Of a stretch of DNA of 64,000 bases, positions 12,348 to 23,698 are shown in pieces. This DNA is from Rhynchosporium graminicola (lineage: Eukaryota; Ascomycota; Leotiomycetes; Helotiales; Ploettnerulaceae): the NCBI GenBank assembly GCA_900074885.1, contig FJUW01000004.1, positions 1,644,225-1,708,224 on the forward strand, read 5' to 3'. A program made the position numbers and the translations under genes. Within the stretch, counting starts at the first letter, position 1. Each line of letters starts with the position of its first letter. The notes below the pieces were generated by a model. The model ran no database searches, had not been told where the DNA came from, and worked only from the letters and a program-made list of their open reading frames with translations.

Positions 12348-13096
12348 AATGAGTTGTGCTCAAAGTAGATGAGCAACTCAACGCCTCGTCAGAGTTCCTC
12401 GAGAGTTGAATCTTGAGAGGGCTATCAGCATGAACTCGACTTCAAAAGGTAGGATTGAGAAGAGACTTAGTAGATATACCTGTGTCGGTCAAAACTATTG
12501 GCACAGTAGCGTAGTCGTGTTTTCGTGGCATGTGTCGAGGTTGCAGCTAGTCCATCGACGGGAGCTTTTTATTTACGAGTGGAATGTTCAAAAATCACGC
12601 TAACTCGTTAAGCGAGCAGTTGACCGGGCCCAATCTTACTAGAAGATTCGCGACATCAGGCCTCCGGCGAGCCAGGGACAAGGCAAGATAGAAGAGCAGG
12701 ATGTAATTCGCATGAGTCTTACTAGCCTTGGAAAGTTGCGGCAGCAGCCAGAATATCTGCTTGCCATAGACTGGCGTTCAGGAGATCATTTGGCCAAGAG
12801 AGGAGCAGGGATTTAAGCGAGGATTTATTTTTATTCACTGATCGCATCAATGTACCTGCGCAGGCCGCTATTCAATGTAAGAGCACAGGGTATCGTGGCA
12901 TAAAGAGTTGTTTTCTACAGCGTCGGAGGACTTACTGTTGTAACCAATATAGTTTCCAGATAGAAGCCATAAAGGGGATGCTATCACCAGTACTTTAGAA
13001 GATAACGACCTGTTTGTAAGGTGTATCGAAATGATGCTGGACAAACAGAACATCCAATCACATAATGTATCTCTCTACTGCCGATCGACTCCGAGG
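12348..13096. other. intergenic: 5' flank of the 2EXR gene and 3' flank of the membrane protein gene
   Basis: Short frames only (65 codons at 12406-12603 plus, 61 codons at 12868-13053 minus), with no motif. Presumed to hold the promoter of the minus-strand 2EXR gene ending at 12347. Confidence 0.5.
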
Positions 13097-14008
13097 TCAT
13101 CTCATAGTCTTAGTCGTACTAGTAAGCACGACCAATGTTTTCACCACCCCTATTCCGCCACCTCCTCCACTTACACTCACGCTCGCGCTTCCAGCACAAG
13201 TGCCGTCTCGCAAATTCACGGTTTGCGTCGCTGTATCTCTCACCGTCTCCGTCTCTTTTCTTCTATCTTCTTCAAAACAACTCTCACCACAGCCCACAAC
13301 CTCTGCCTTCTTAACCTCACATCTCTTCCCTTCTTCAACATCCCCCTTAACCACACCCTTAACACTCAAACCCAGAAGAGTAAGCACACAAACCGCTTCT
13401 ACCGCCCAAGTCCCAAGAACGAAGTATCTTTTCCACTTCACAATATCTGCATGACTACCAAAACTGGAATGTAGGCGCGCGAGTCTCTCTTCTTGCTGTT
13501 TAGCAAAGATATCTCTCTCATCGCCCGGTGCAGGCGTCAAGGGCATATGAGGATTCGTAGATGATACAGATAAACCAGAGGTATGTTCCCATGCCTGGGT
13601 TTGGGCTCTCTTCTTTTGCTTATTTGCTCTTTTAGTGTCGGCTTTTAGGTCCTTCTCCTCCTGCCTCCCAGATTGATCATCGTACATGTCATAGATGGGC
13701 TCCGGTATGATAGCGAAGACTAGCAAGCCTGGTGTTAGAAATCCAATGCGTTTTAGAGCTATTATATCAAAGAATTTTGGCTCAGTGTATTGAAATGCAA
13801 TGATCGTTGCGAGAGTAAGGAAACCGAGGAGCGTTTCGATCCAGCAGAGACATGGACCTAATCTCAGCAACCTGGTGCGCCATTGACCGTGCGTACGAGG
13901 CGCCGAAACAGTTGATACCGAAGAGTTTGATGTCATGGGATTGATGGCAAGCAGCATCAAGGCCAATAAAGCGGCAAGCAAGAAAACATAAGCGCCTAAA
14001 GAGAGCAA
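13097..14008 (-). CDS. hypothetical four-helix membrane protein, start unresolved
   Basis: The open frame is 304 codons and ends at 13097. It begins with a strongly hydrophobic segment (YVFLLAALLALMLLAI), followed by further predicted membrane segments near residues 55-75 (CWIETLLGFLTLATIIAF), 80-103 and 195-215. A basic loop rich in Lys/Arg/Gln (about 120-150) lies between them, and the tail is Gly/Ser-rich. The frame lacks an ATG at its 5' end. The first in-frame ATG (about 13957) would cut the first helix. An ATG at 14031 reads 11 codons into the same hydrophobic segment but out of frame, meeting TAG at the point where this frame takes over. A missing exon or a small indel is possible. No domain is recognised. 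Confidence 0.5.
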   Translation of the reverse strand: MLSLGAYVFLLAALLALMLLAINPMTSNSSVSTVSAPRTHGQWRTRLLRLGPCLCWIETLLGFLTLATIIAFQYTEPKFFDIIALKRIGFLTPGLLVFAIIPEPIYDMYDDQSGRQEEKDLKADTKRANKQKKRAQTQAWEHTSGLSVSSTNPHMPLTPAPGDERDIFAKQQEERLARLHSSFGSHADIVKWKRYFVLGTWAVEAVCVLTLLGLSVKGVVKGDVEEGKRCEVKKAEVVGCGESCFEEDRRKETETVRDTATQTVNLRDGTCAGSASVSVSGGGGGIGVVKTLVVLTSTTKTMR

Positions 14009-14031
14009 AGTATGACAGTGTTGTTGTACAT

Positions 14032-14809
14032 GGCAGTGGAAGAAACAGTAAGCAGGAAAACGGGAAGAGAAAGAGAGGAACGAGATCAGCAGTTGCAGAA
14101 GGATTATAGGTATTGATGGTGGTTATGATAGACTAGAATGGGAACGACAGGTAGCTTTGGAAAGCAGAGCACGAGAGGCCTTCAGGGCGGTGGTGAAGAG
14201 GAGCCAGTACAGCTTTAGGAGGTTGATGCTGCGAGACACTTATAAAATTGATGGATGTTTAATGTGGTATCACTAAGTACAAGTAGTCAAAGGAAGGGCT
14301 TAAATTTGATTTTTTCCCCAGGGCAATAGCGATTCTTTGTTCCTTGGCAGATCAGAAATCGAAAGCTATACAAGTGCCGCAAACGACAGCAATGGGAACC
14401 AAAAAAATTACCAGGTTTATAGATCCACTTGTAACCCATCACAGTCCTACTTCTATGCACAGCGCCATGGGGCAAAAAAGAGTACCGGGAACCTGCCAAA
14501 TCGCATTGAAGCCGGGAAACTGATACTCAAACGTCGAACATTTTTATCGTCCGCTAAGCTGAATATAGACAAAAGAACCAATCAACGGCAGGTAAGTGTG
14601 TGGCATATGCTCTAGCCACACGGTCTACCCAAGACCTTATAAAAAACGCCCGACGCCGTGCGAGTATGCCAGCCCGCCCACCTTGATTTCCAATGGATAG
14701 AAAATAAAAACCGCATATATGAAGAAAAGTCGCTCAAGCCAAGTTAAGTATACACCACCCTCTTCACTCCGAGGTCACCACTCTGACCTCTTAGTAAGGA
14801 TATAGACAA
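14032..14809. other. intergenic between two minus-strand genes
   Basis: Pyrimidine-rich minus strand just upstream of 14031 fits a 5' UTR or an intron. The rest should hold the promoter of the membrane protein gene and the 3' UTR of the peptidase gene. No gene seen. Confidence 0.5.
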
Positions 14810-17507
14810 TCACGCATTCCCAACCAATTTCCTACTTGCCTTCATGATGGTATCCGCAGCTTTCTTCACCTGCTTCTGAGCCAGAGTCCAATCCCTAACG
14901 TCGACCGCATCGCGGATAGCCGGGAAGAACGCTTCGTCATAACCAGACCACAGCTGTGGTCCGAAGACAACGTGTTTAAATTGCGTGCGGTTAGGGATCT
15001 AATGACTGTTAGAATCGATGCTACGAAAATCCAGATGTGGTCAAAAACAAGGATGGGAGACAGCAAGGAAAAGTAGAACGTACACCACCACCCTCCTCCA
15101 AATCTAGCAAATGCGTCTCAAAATTCGCCATCCGAGTATTGTGGCTTTTCCTGTGAGCCGCCAGTGTCGCACTTTCGAAGCCTCCTCCTCCCTCTACAAT
15201 CGTGATCCACTCATTTTCCCACTTCTCAAAAAGCCTCGTATCCTTCGCTAGCTGCAACACCGCCTCCTTCAACGGCTCAATACTCCACGGTGTACTCCCA
15301 TCATGATTTATGCCTTTTTTTTGCACCCAGTTATCTAGATCCATAGACCATTTCGTGAGTGAAGATGAATAGGCTGACATATCGAAGGGGAGAACACTTC
15401 GATCGGCGTATTCGAGGATGAGTAAAGCCCAGATCTGAGCGAGAATTTTGTGGTATTGAAAGCCAGGATCGCCGACTGTTTCCATCCATTCAAAAGTGTC
15501 ATATGCGGAGTGGTAGGGAAATGGCTCCCCTTCAAAGCCGATATCGAGACTGGAAATCCCAGCCATATCTTGAAATGCGACGTAATCGCTGCCGGCTCCA
15601 AGACCCTCGAGCTCTCCACCTCTTTTGTCCCAAAGTTCTCGCATGCTGGCATTTTTCGCCATGTCGCTTGTGCGATCTAAGACACGTAAGAGGGATTTCT
15701 TAAATATCGGACTGCCTGATGCGACGAATTTCGAGCCTCCAACTGCGACATCTACATTGATGTACACATAGCCATCTTCACGGAGCCTAGCCATGTTGTT
15801 TTCAACGTATTCGGTCGAGCCAATCAGATTGTATTCTTCGCCATCCCACGATGCGAATTCGATTGTCCGAAGTGGTCTCCATCCACGTTCGACGAGATCA
15901 CCAAAAATTCGGATGACTTCCATCATGACAGCAGTTCCGGAACCTGGATCCGTAGCTCCATAAACCCAAGCATCGCGATGGTTACCCACAATGACTGATT
16001 TCTCTTTCTGCTCCACTCCAGTGATTTTACCCATAACATTCCAAATCGGCTGCTGCTCGACCTCGTCCTGGTCGTTCACCAAGTGAACCCTGGGCGAGCT
16101 AATATTTCCAGTCCAGTATTCCACATTCGGTACACCTCCTTGCCACTTTTCGTCAGTGCATTTCAACCCTTGCCCTTGTATCGCCTTGAGGAGATGTTGT
16201 GCATCTCCCCATGAAAGAGGTATACTTGGGATATTCACAAGTCCAGGATTGTTCTCTTTTGATACCCTCTCCGCGCCTTTAACACTCGCCCACCCCGGTG
16301 TCAAAACATCACCCACAACCCAACTCATCAAGCTAACAGCCCCTCGCTGCACACCGCCTTCAGGCATGTACCTCCCATGCGGCGCCGGTTTGCCCTTTAC
16401 AAATCCATCATCCCTCGGATCACTGTATATAATACACCCAGCGAACCCAGCCAGTTCCGCAGCCTTGACTTTCAACGCTCTATCTCCTTGACTCCCATAG
16501 TATTTCACCAGCGCAATAGCGCCTTTCGTCTCTATCCCACCATCGTACAACACCTTAAAGTCCTCTCTCGATCCGTAATTCGCATATATGACCGGACCCG
16601 TCACATCACCACTCTTACTATGCCCATGGAAAACAGGGGTTTGGGCTCTTGCACCCTCCCCATACACCGGAATCTCATCGATCTTCGCACTCCACTTCAC
16701 ACTACCATCCTCCTGCAGCAATTCGACTTTCCTCCCTCCCACTTTCGGATAGTTCAAGTACACATCGAATTGATCCATATGTACTTTCTCCAAGAGATTA
16801 CTTTTGAAAAACTCCTGCATGTACTCCGCCAGCACGAAATTCCCTTCCGTACCAGCCAAATGATCCGCATTCGTCACTATCCTGAGATATTCCTTGATAT
16901 GATCTGCATCTGCCATCTGCTGCACATGTATCCTCACACTTTCCGGTTCGAACATCTGGCCCGCCATCCTCTGCGCCGCGGATGTAAAGATATCACTCAT
17001 GAACAGCAGATATACCACCGCCATAACCAGGAAGATAGCGAAACACCTACCCAGCACAATACAGAAACTCGCATCGATAGTTGGCCAGCGTGCCCAAGCC
17101 GGCCATTTCTTTAAGAAGGGTAGAGAGAGTGATGATATCCGTTTCCCCCATGCGGATTGAGGTGCTGGTGGGTCTTCAATGTCCATTTCCTGGAGCTCGC
17201 GCCGTATTTCGTCTTCTTCACTGCTCCGCCGCTGCTGGGTGCCATCTTCATTGAGGAATGTATCGTCTTCATCGGGCACGTCTTCTACTGTCGGCGGCCT
17301 GTAACCTATTCTGCGTGTAGGTACTGGTGTACGTCCTGCTGTATCTGACGCCCCTAACAGACCCTCTCGCTCTGCTGGTTCGGCAGTCTCGCGCGCATTG
17401 TCGTTTCGGGGTAGAAGAGTCGTTTGTGAGGAAGATCCGACGGCTTCGTCGTATGTGGGAATAGGTGCGGGTGCTTCGTATTTATTGGGCTTTTCGTCGG
17501 TGGGCAT
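14810..17507 (-). CDS. M28-family peptidase of the transferrin receptor / glutamate carboxypeptidase II type (Tre-like)
   Basis: Two exons, 17507-15084 and 14998-14810, with an 85-bp phase-0 intron (GTACGT donor, CATTAG acceptor), encode 870 residues. The N-terminus is cytosolic and Pro-rich with an IPTYDEA motif, close to the PPxY ligands of Rsp5-type ubiquitin ligases. A signal anchor follows at about 148-170, then a PA domain (about 300-420), the M28 catalytic domain and a C-terminal TFR dimerisation domain ending in GPQLWSGYDEAFFPAIRDA. The ligands expected from GCPII are present: GNHRDAWVYGATDPGSG (His about 510, Asp about 520), the WDGEEYNLIGS Glu pair (about 555), NVDVAVGG Asp, and PYHSAYDTF His (about 666). 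This predicts a type II membrane metallopeptidase of endosome or vacuole. Yeast relatives (Tre1/Tre2, Vps70) act in vacuolar sorting. Which of these it corresponds to is uncertain. Confidence 0.9.
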
Positions 17508-18183
17508 ATTGAAGGCGGAGATGGGTGAGGCGTGGCGATAGTAACGGGGATAGGAGACGTGGACACGGGATCTTTTGAATCAGTCCAGCTGGGTCGATTG
17601 CCGCATCATATTATGCTGATACTGTATGAAATAGTAAGGAGTGTGATTTTGCTAAAGATTTGAAAAAGGACTGAGTGGGGTGGTGTTGTGTTGAATGTTG
17701 CAAGATGAGGTGTTTGGCTTAGTATTCGAGTACGGACATGTCTGATTCGCGTCTCGGCCGGCCCAAGAGCTTGGAGGCCGATAAAACACTTGGAGATTAC
17801 CTTTTTTCAACCACCAAAGAAATCTATTGGGATATAAATCCACTAAACGTTCATCTTCATCGGAGCTTTGCGAATATTGTTAAATCTGACTACCGTCAAC
17901 ACACGAACAGAACCTCAGCAGACGTCGTCACGATGCAAATCCGGGGTCGCCGAGTATAGGTCATGTGATCATTGCTCAAATGTTTCATTTCTCTTCTTCG
18001 AATATTACAAGTAGCATACAGGGCCCTCAAGTGCAGGTGTAAGGTCTTCTTTTTACCTGCACAATAGCTCCTATGACCTACTGGTTTTTGGCAGTCTCAT
18101 CATGCTATGAAACGCCGTGCTCCCTCAAAACTTCTTACATATCTCTAGAAAGGCTGGCTAGAGAGCACTCTTTAGTCCCCAAA
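17508..18183. other. intergenic: peptidase promoter and VPS35 3' flank
   Basis: It separates two minus-strand genes by 676 bp. Short frames on both strands have no motif. No regulatory element could be assigned. Confidence 0.55.
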
Positions 18184-21028
18184 TTACTTCGCTGCAGTAG
18201 TCACCACGCCCTCATACTCTCTCGACTTAATGTACTCTATGGTACGCTGGAAATGGCGTTTGGGCATGTCGATAGTGGCTGATTCTTGGTTTGTTTGGAG
18301 GTTGGAGTGGATGAGCTCAATGAGACCATTGAGATATTTCGTGGTGACCTAGACTCATTAGACCTTAACAACAAATACCGCGAAGCAAAACTTACAGCAT
18401 CATTTTGTTGATCAAAGTAGTAGACGTAGCGGTTCAGTATCTCAACGAAAAGCTCCACTGAAACAGCCGTGTCCATGCATGCATCTGCGACACGGAGGGC
18501 TCGCTGAAGACATTCCAAAACTCTCTTGCCATCGCGATACAGCTGCAAAGGTCAGTAGGTCCCTGGTGTCTGGGAAAGTATAGCTTACCTTCTTCTCATC
18601 ATCTTCTGTCTCGCCCTTGGCAACAATCGGTACCGCCCACCATAAGTGGGATGCCAAGTACACAGCCCGACATTGATCCGGCTTCTTAAGCAACTTGCTG
18701 CCATGGAGTGCACACTTCGTGATCAGAGTATCGTAGTTCTCTCGTCCAAAGTTTCTGAGTTCGTGAAGTGCTCCAGCAATGATACATACTGCTTGGAACT
18801 GAGCTCTCGAGTCGCTGATGGCTTCTTCATAGATCGTGAAAGCCTGAGCAAAGAACTCGTAACTGACTTCTTCGGCACCGGTCTGGTCGGCAATCTGACC
18901 ACATGTGACGAAGAGACGTAAGCATAGCTCAGCAGAACTTGGGACGCGAGTGTAAAGAGTTGAGAGGGACGAATGCATGAACTTGTAGAGTGCTGATGAC
19001 TGCGATTCCCAGTTGTCGTCATAATGCTCTCTTGCCTTATACCTTCTCGCCAGCTTCATTGCTGATGTTATGAGCGCCGGAGTTGTGAACTTGACCCTCT
19101 CGTTTCCTTCGGCGTAAGCTTTCCTTGTCATCTGCAGTAGCTTATATTGGGTGTCATTATCGTCACTGTGTATCAAGTGAACTATCCGGGCGAGCCAGCC
19201 CTGCTCTTCCACTGTCTCATCGGTCTCAGTCGCTTTGCGCTGCTGAACGCCAGGATACCCGGCAGGTTGCTGAGTGCCCTCTTTGATCAGAACCTTCAAG
19301 ATCTCGAGAGCACCTTCTAGCCGAGCTAGCGTCGAAATAGTTATCAAATTTTTCTGCAGATTTCGTGCCAGCTCGCCAGCTACAGCTCTGCGTGTTGGAT
19401 ATGTCTGAGAGTGAAGTAGCGGGATGTATTGTGGCAGTGACAGCGCTGTAAATAAAGAAACGTATGACTTCAGGGGTGCTAAAAGTAGATTGAGAAGGTT
19501 GGTTTGTGAATCGATGTGATGTAAGTCTGTACTATTGGCATGTTGCTTGACCTTCTGATTCGCGTAATCCAGAACCTGATCAATATAGTCCAGGCGCTCA
19601 GGGTAGATGTTGAGCGCTAGATTGGCCAGCGAGACCAATAAGGCTGTGGTATCTTGAATAGGCAAATGTTGTGCATTGACCAGGTTCATAACTTGCTCGA
19701 AAAATATTTCGTAAAGTTTGATGTTCTCTGGAATGCCTCTGCTCTTCTTTTCTTCTACTCCATCGGTACCATTGGTTGGCTCGAATCCGATTTCCGGTTG
19801 TGTCGGTTCTGTTGGTGCTGTCTTGGCTGTAGGTTCCTCGGTTTCTGGTTCTTTGGGAGGTTCAGATCCGTTGGTTTCAGCTGCTTGTTGCTCGCTGTGG
19901 ACCTCTGCGGTCAGTGTTTCGGGCTTCTTCTCTTTGCCCAACCGTACTGCCTCCAACAGTTTTGTAATCGCTTCTTGCTCCAGCTTCTCCCGATCTTCCG
20001 TGGGCTGCGCCTCAGATTCTCTCGAGGCATAGGAGGAGAGTCTATCCATCAAAGCAATAACAATAACCTTGACATTGACGTGCGGATTAAGGCGGGAGAC
20101 GGCTGCCAGGAATTGGTCCAAGGTATGCAGATGATATTCGTCCGGGAATACCTGGGTAATAACCTCCAGTAGATACTCTTGCGCCAGAACATCTCGACAT
20201 TGTACCACTTGCTCTAACAACGGCTGCAGAATCACATTCTTGTATGTCTCCAAATCGACAAGTTGGCTTAGTCGGACAAGGTTGTTTCCTACGAGCAATT
20301 GAAGCTCTTTCCGCTCCTGTGTCCGCTGTTCCCTCTCTCTCGAGTGTCCTTGATGCTGTAATCGCACCCATAATTTATTCATCTCTACAAAGTTCGTCAA
20401 GGTAAAGCTGATCGAGTCCTGGAGATTACCCTCTGGTCCATCGCCATTGCCCATAGGTAGATTGTCCCGTGCTTGGCCAGAAAGGTAGTACCGTAAGAAG
20501 AGGCCTCGAACCGGATGTTGCACGCCCCTACTCATCTCCATCATATCCTTCATGATCTCTTTAACCGGCGCATCTTCAATTGACATGTAAACCGTCCCGA
20601 CAGTTATCATGAGGTATAATCGAGGTATGATGTTGCCTGCATATTGGACCAGCTCGTACAAATCCGCCAAGTGGTTGACGGGATGTGAGTCTTTCAGGTA
20701 AGAAGATAGGTGTCGTAGAGCATCGAAGACTGCCATATACAGCTCGTAGTACTGTTTGGGTCCTAGACTGCTGGTTCGAAGCTCAGATACTAAGGTAGAA
20801 CTGTACACAGGTCAGCACAAGAGCATCACCTGGACTCTGCGCATCCTCCACACCCGCCTCCAAGATGTCTGCGATAGTTTAGATATTCCCTTACCTGCAT
20901 TTCAGAGCATCCATAAGCTTCCCAGGTGTTTCCAAGCACTTGCGCATCAGATGCGTCTGCTGCCTTACTACTGTCAAGGCATCTTCCAGCAATCGTGCCT
21001 GATCTTCCACTGCTGGAGGGCTGGCCAT
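18184..21028 (-). CDS. VPS35: vacuolar protein sorting-associated protein 35, retromer core subunit
   Basis: Four exons (21028-20895, 20800-18589, 18542-18396, 18348-18184) give 885 residues, normal for fungal VPS35. Introns are 94, 46 and 47 bp, with GTAAGG, GTAAGC and GTAAGT donors. VPS35 is the alpha-solenoid scaffold of the retromer (VPS35-VPS29-VPS26) that recycles cargo from endosomes to the Golgi. The N-terminus carries the conserved PRLYL motif (residues about 104-108) that binds VPS26. HEAT-like helical repeats fill the rest. A charged Glu/Pro/Thr-rich linker (about 320-380) interrupts the solenoid, as seen in other fungi. The C-terminus ends with the conserved [17 protein letters not shown] and [11 protein letters not shown] helices that bind VPS29. 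The start is supported by [18 protein letters not shown], the expected N-terminal helix. The upstream neighbour on the same strand is a secreted protein gene; no functional link is implied. Confidence 0.96.
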
Positions 21029-21536
21029 GACGAGGTCTTAGTTGTAAATTCGTGCGCAATGGCCAGTGAAGCTCAAGCTGGTGGCATTGATGTCGCGAGA
21101 GAGTTCGAGGAATATGTACGGAGGTCTCGAAGGTAAAGGTCAAACAATAGAGCTTGGGGCTGTCGCTACGGCGGGCGGCGTCATAAACCCAGCCGCGTAG
21201 CAGGCTGCAGGCTGCAGGGAAGAAGGGAAGAAGGCTGGCAAACGAACAATTCAAAAATAGAACAGAGGGCATTTTGATTTTGAGAACTTGCAACGGCATG
21301 TTTTTGATTTCGTTGTTCATTAATTGTTTACCTATCAATTGGATTTACAGTCTCCTAACGCCTAAGTTGATGCGCCACCAGCTCTTGGTGCGATCATGCT
21401 ACCCATCAAACGCCCAGTATTTGAACATGAAACCATATATACATTCCCCACGAGAATAGTTCTCCCCCTCATTCACTCCTTACAAGCATTGACATCTGCA
21501 TGCTTTCTGTTACCCAGCTGCGTATCTTTCCCGGTT
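21029..21536. other. intergenic: VPS35 promoter
   Basis: 508 bp between the VPS35 start and the stop of the next minus-strand gene. It contains a short direct repeat (GCAGGCTGCAGGCTGCAGG near 21200). Nothing else recognised. Confidence 0.5.
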
Positions 21537-22448
21537 TCATTTCCAGGAAATGATGCGTTTGAATGCTGCCATAAATCCATGTGACGAAGGACCCTCTCCA
21601 GCAGCCTCAAGTCTAGTTTTCAATGTTGGCGCAGGTGGCGAGCCCGTAGGCGAACCAGTAGAATTGGACCAAGATGGATAACCTGTATTCCCGTGCCACT
21701 GTCCATTGTTATAGGATGTGGCAGAGGTTGATATTGTATCTGAGGAGCTAGAAGTCGAGGTCTCGGTGCATGGGGCTGTGGCCGAGGGAATGCTCGTGGT
21801 TGTAAGACCTGAAGGTTGTGACTGCAAAGATGTGCTTATTGGAGAAGCGACAGGATTCGAGGAAGTTGTTGAAGCTGATGTTGTTTGTGTGGGGGTCGCG
21901 GGTATTGGCTCGGTAGGAGAGCTCGAGGGCGTCGTAGCTATGCTAGAGGCTGTGGAGGGGGTAGGAACAGGAGGCGGAGCTTGAGGCGTTGTGGATGGTG
22001 TACTTGAAGCTGCTGGAGGTGGTATCACGGTCGTGACTGGAGGTGGGCTGACGTCGATAACTGCATATTTCGTAGCTGTCGTCGTCGCAGTCTCAGTCTT
22101 TGCGACCGGACTGTTGGTAATCGTTACCAAGACAGTCTGTGTTGAAATCGGCCCTTCGATGATCTTCGTCGACACATAAACATTGGTCGCCGGCGGTAAT
22201 GTCACCTTGTCTGTTTCCACGATCGTGACCGGCGCAGGGGTTTGAACGATGGTCTTGGTGATGATCGCAATTGGAGAGCCATCATCAGTAGCAGCAGGAC
22301 CTCCATCAACAGGCACAACTGCGTAAGGTGCCCTTTGCATTGGGGGCTCCAGCACAGGCGATCTCCCGGAGAGAAAGGGTAATGACGATCCAAAGCAAAA
22401 GAGAGATGACAGCGCAAAGAGAGTCGGGGTTGAGGTATTGAGACGCAT
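21537..22448 (-). CDS. secreted Ser/Thr/Pro-rich protein
   Basis: A single uninterrupted frame of 303 residues starts at 22448 with an N-terminal hydrophobic segment (FALSSLFCFGSSLPFL) that fits a signal peptide cut near residue 22. The middle (about 50-250) is dominated by Thr, Ser, Pro and Val, with repeated TT/SS/PP clusters, the composition of heavily O-glycosylated fungal cell-wall or adhesin-like proteins. There is no catalytic motif and very little Cys. The C-terminus (AAFKRIISWK) is basic and not hydrophobic, so no GPI-anchor signal is visible and the protein is probably soluble or wall-associated. A function beyond the surface is not assigned. Low-complexity sequence also opens long antisense frames here, which I ignored. 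Confidence 0.75.
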   Translation of the reverse strand: MRLNTSTPTLFALSSLFCFGSSLPFLSGRSPVLEPPMQRAPYAVVPVDGGPAATDDGSPIAIITKTIVQTPAPVTIVETDKVTLPPATNVYVSTKIIEGPISTQTVLVTITNSPVAKTETATTTATKYAVIDVSPPPVTTVIPPPAASSTPSTTPQAPPPVPTPSTASSIATTPSSSPTEPIPATPTQTTSASTTSSNPVASPISTSLQSQPSGLTTTSIPSATAPCTETSTSSSSDTISTSATSYNNGQWHGNTGYPSWSNSTGSPTGSPPAPTLKTRLEAAGEGPSSHGFMAAFKRIISWK

Positions 22449-23698
22449 TTTAACAGTTTCGGCACTACAAAGACTTCAAATCGATAAATGATACTTTGAA
22501 TGATGAGTGAGTAAATTCGAATGAACGAGACACTTACTGGGATTTGCAGCAGCATGTTAAATACATGCAGATGTCCGGTGGTAGTTCGCATTGCATTGCG
22601 AGAGGTTGGGCTTCTCGCCGATGGCTGGGCCTTTGCGCGGAAATGCGATGGCTGGTACGTATCTGATCCTCACCAAAATAGCTTCAACCCCCAAGTTTCG
22701 CGCCATGGAAAGGGCCTGGACATCCTTGATACTAACGGTAGTGGTTTATCTTGTAAGCACTGCGGCTCTGCAGCCATGCTCCTTTGTGGATTTACCAACA
22801 GCAGCGTGATGGCATTCTCGTTGTTGAGGCTGAAATTCAAATGCAAAACAATGGATTTGAAAGCTTCGACCGCCAAGCAATACTCGTTCGGTCACGTGAA
22901 TTCAGCTTTCTACAGGAGGTTGGGAGACTTCGGAATCTTCTTTTCCATACGCAAGCGGAGGCTCGACATTCTTGTTCCTGCATCTCTCATTACTCTGTAA
23001 ATGAGATGCTCTATTATCTTCGTTTCATGGTCTGGCTTGCCCGTCCTCCCCGCTTTCGTATCTTGGGTCTGTATTTGTTGTTTTCTGAAGATGAGCTAGG
23101 CTAGGCCAGTGCTGTCGCTTACATTTATTTATTCAATTTTCGACTTACTGTAAGCCCTCATGTCAGTACAGTCGATGTCTGAGTTTCATCCAATGGTTCT
23201 TACGCCCAGGTTTCTTGATCATATTATATCTCCAATTACCCGCCAAACGAGTCTATTAAATTGTTTCTTACGTCCGTTTCTTTTGCTCGTTGTGCTCACT
23301 GGTCGGGCCTCTTATCGGACTTATGCTAGTCTTGTCCGGCAAGTCGTCATCAACCTCACCGCCGACAGCATCCTCTTGTTTTCTTTTCTCGTCGCTAATG
23401 AGCCGTGCTTCATCACGCCCAGACTCTAGAATCCAAACCGTACAATGGCATGGGAACCTTGGTCACCTGTAGCATGCACATGCTGGTAATGGTCGGGCAT
23501 CCAGAAATCTGAACCAATTGGAAGAAGCATATTGAGGAATTTCTGGGACCTACCTTGATGGCACAAATATTCATTCAATTCATATTCACGAGTGACAGTG
23601 CGGATGGATCTGCCCTTTGATGCGCAGTGACAGACAGACATCAGGATTTCACGGCGCATTCAACGAGCTCCCCATATTCTAGAGCCGAAATCTTGACG
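22449..23698. other. intergenic between divergent genes
   Basis: 1.25 kb separate the secreted protein gene (minus) from a DUF7730-like gene (plus). A 159-codon plus frame at 22521-23000 has no motif, no repeated composition and no splice context, so I do not call it. The rest is short frames. Confidence 0.5.

Noticed and set aside
16377..17114. 245-codon plus-strand open frame
   Set aside because: Antisense shadow of the M28 peptidase gene. His/Arg/Leu-rich with no motif.
22521..23000. 159-codon plus-strand open frame
   Set aside because: No recognisable domain, and it starts inside the upstream flank of the divergent secreted protein gene.
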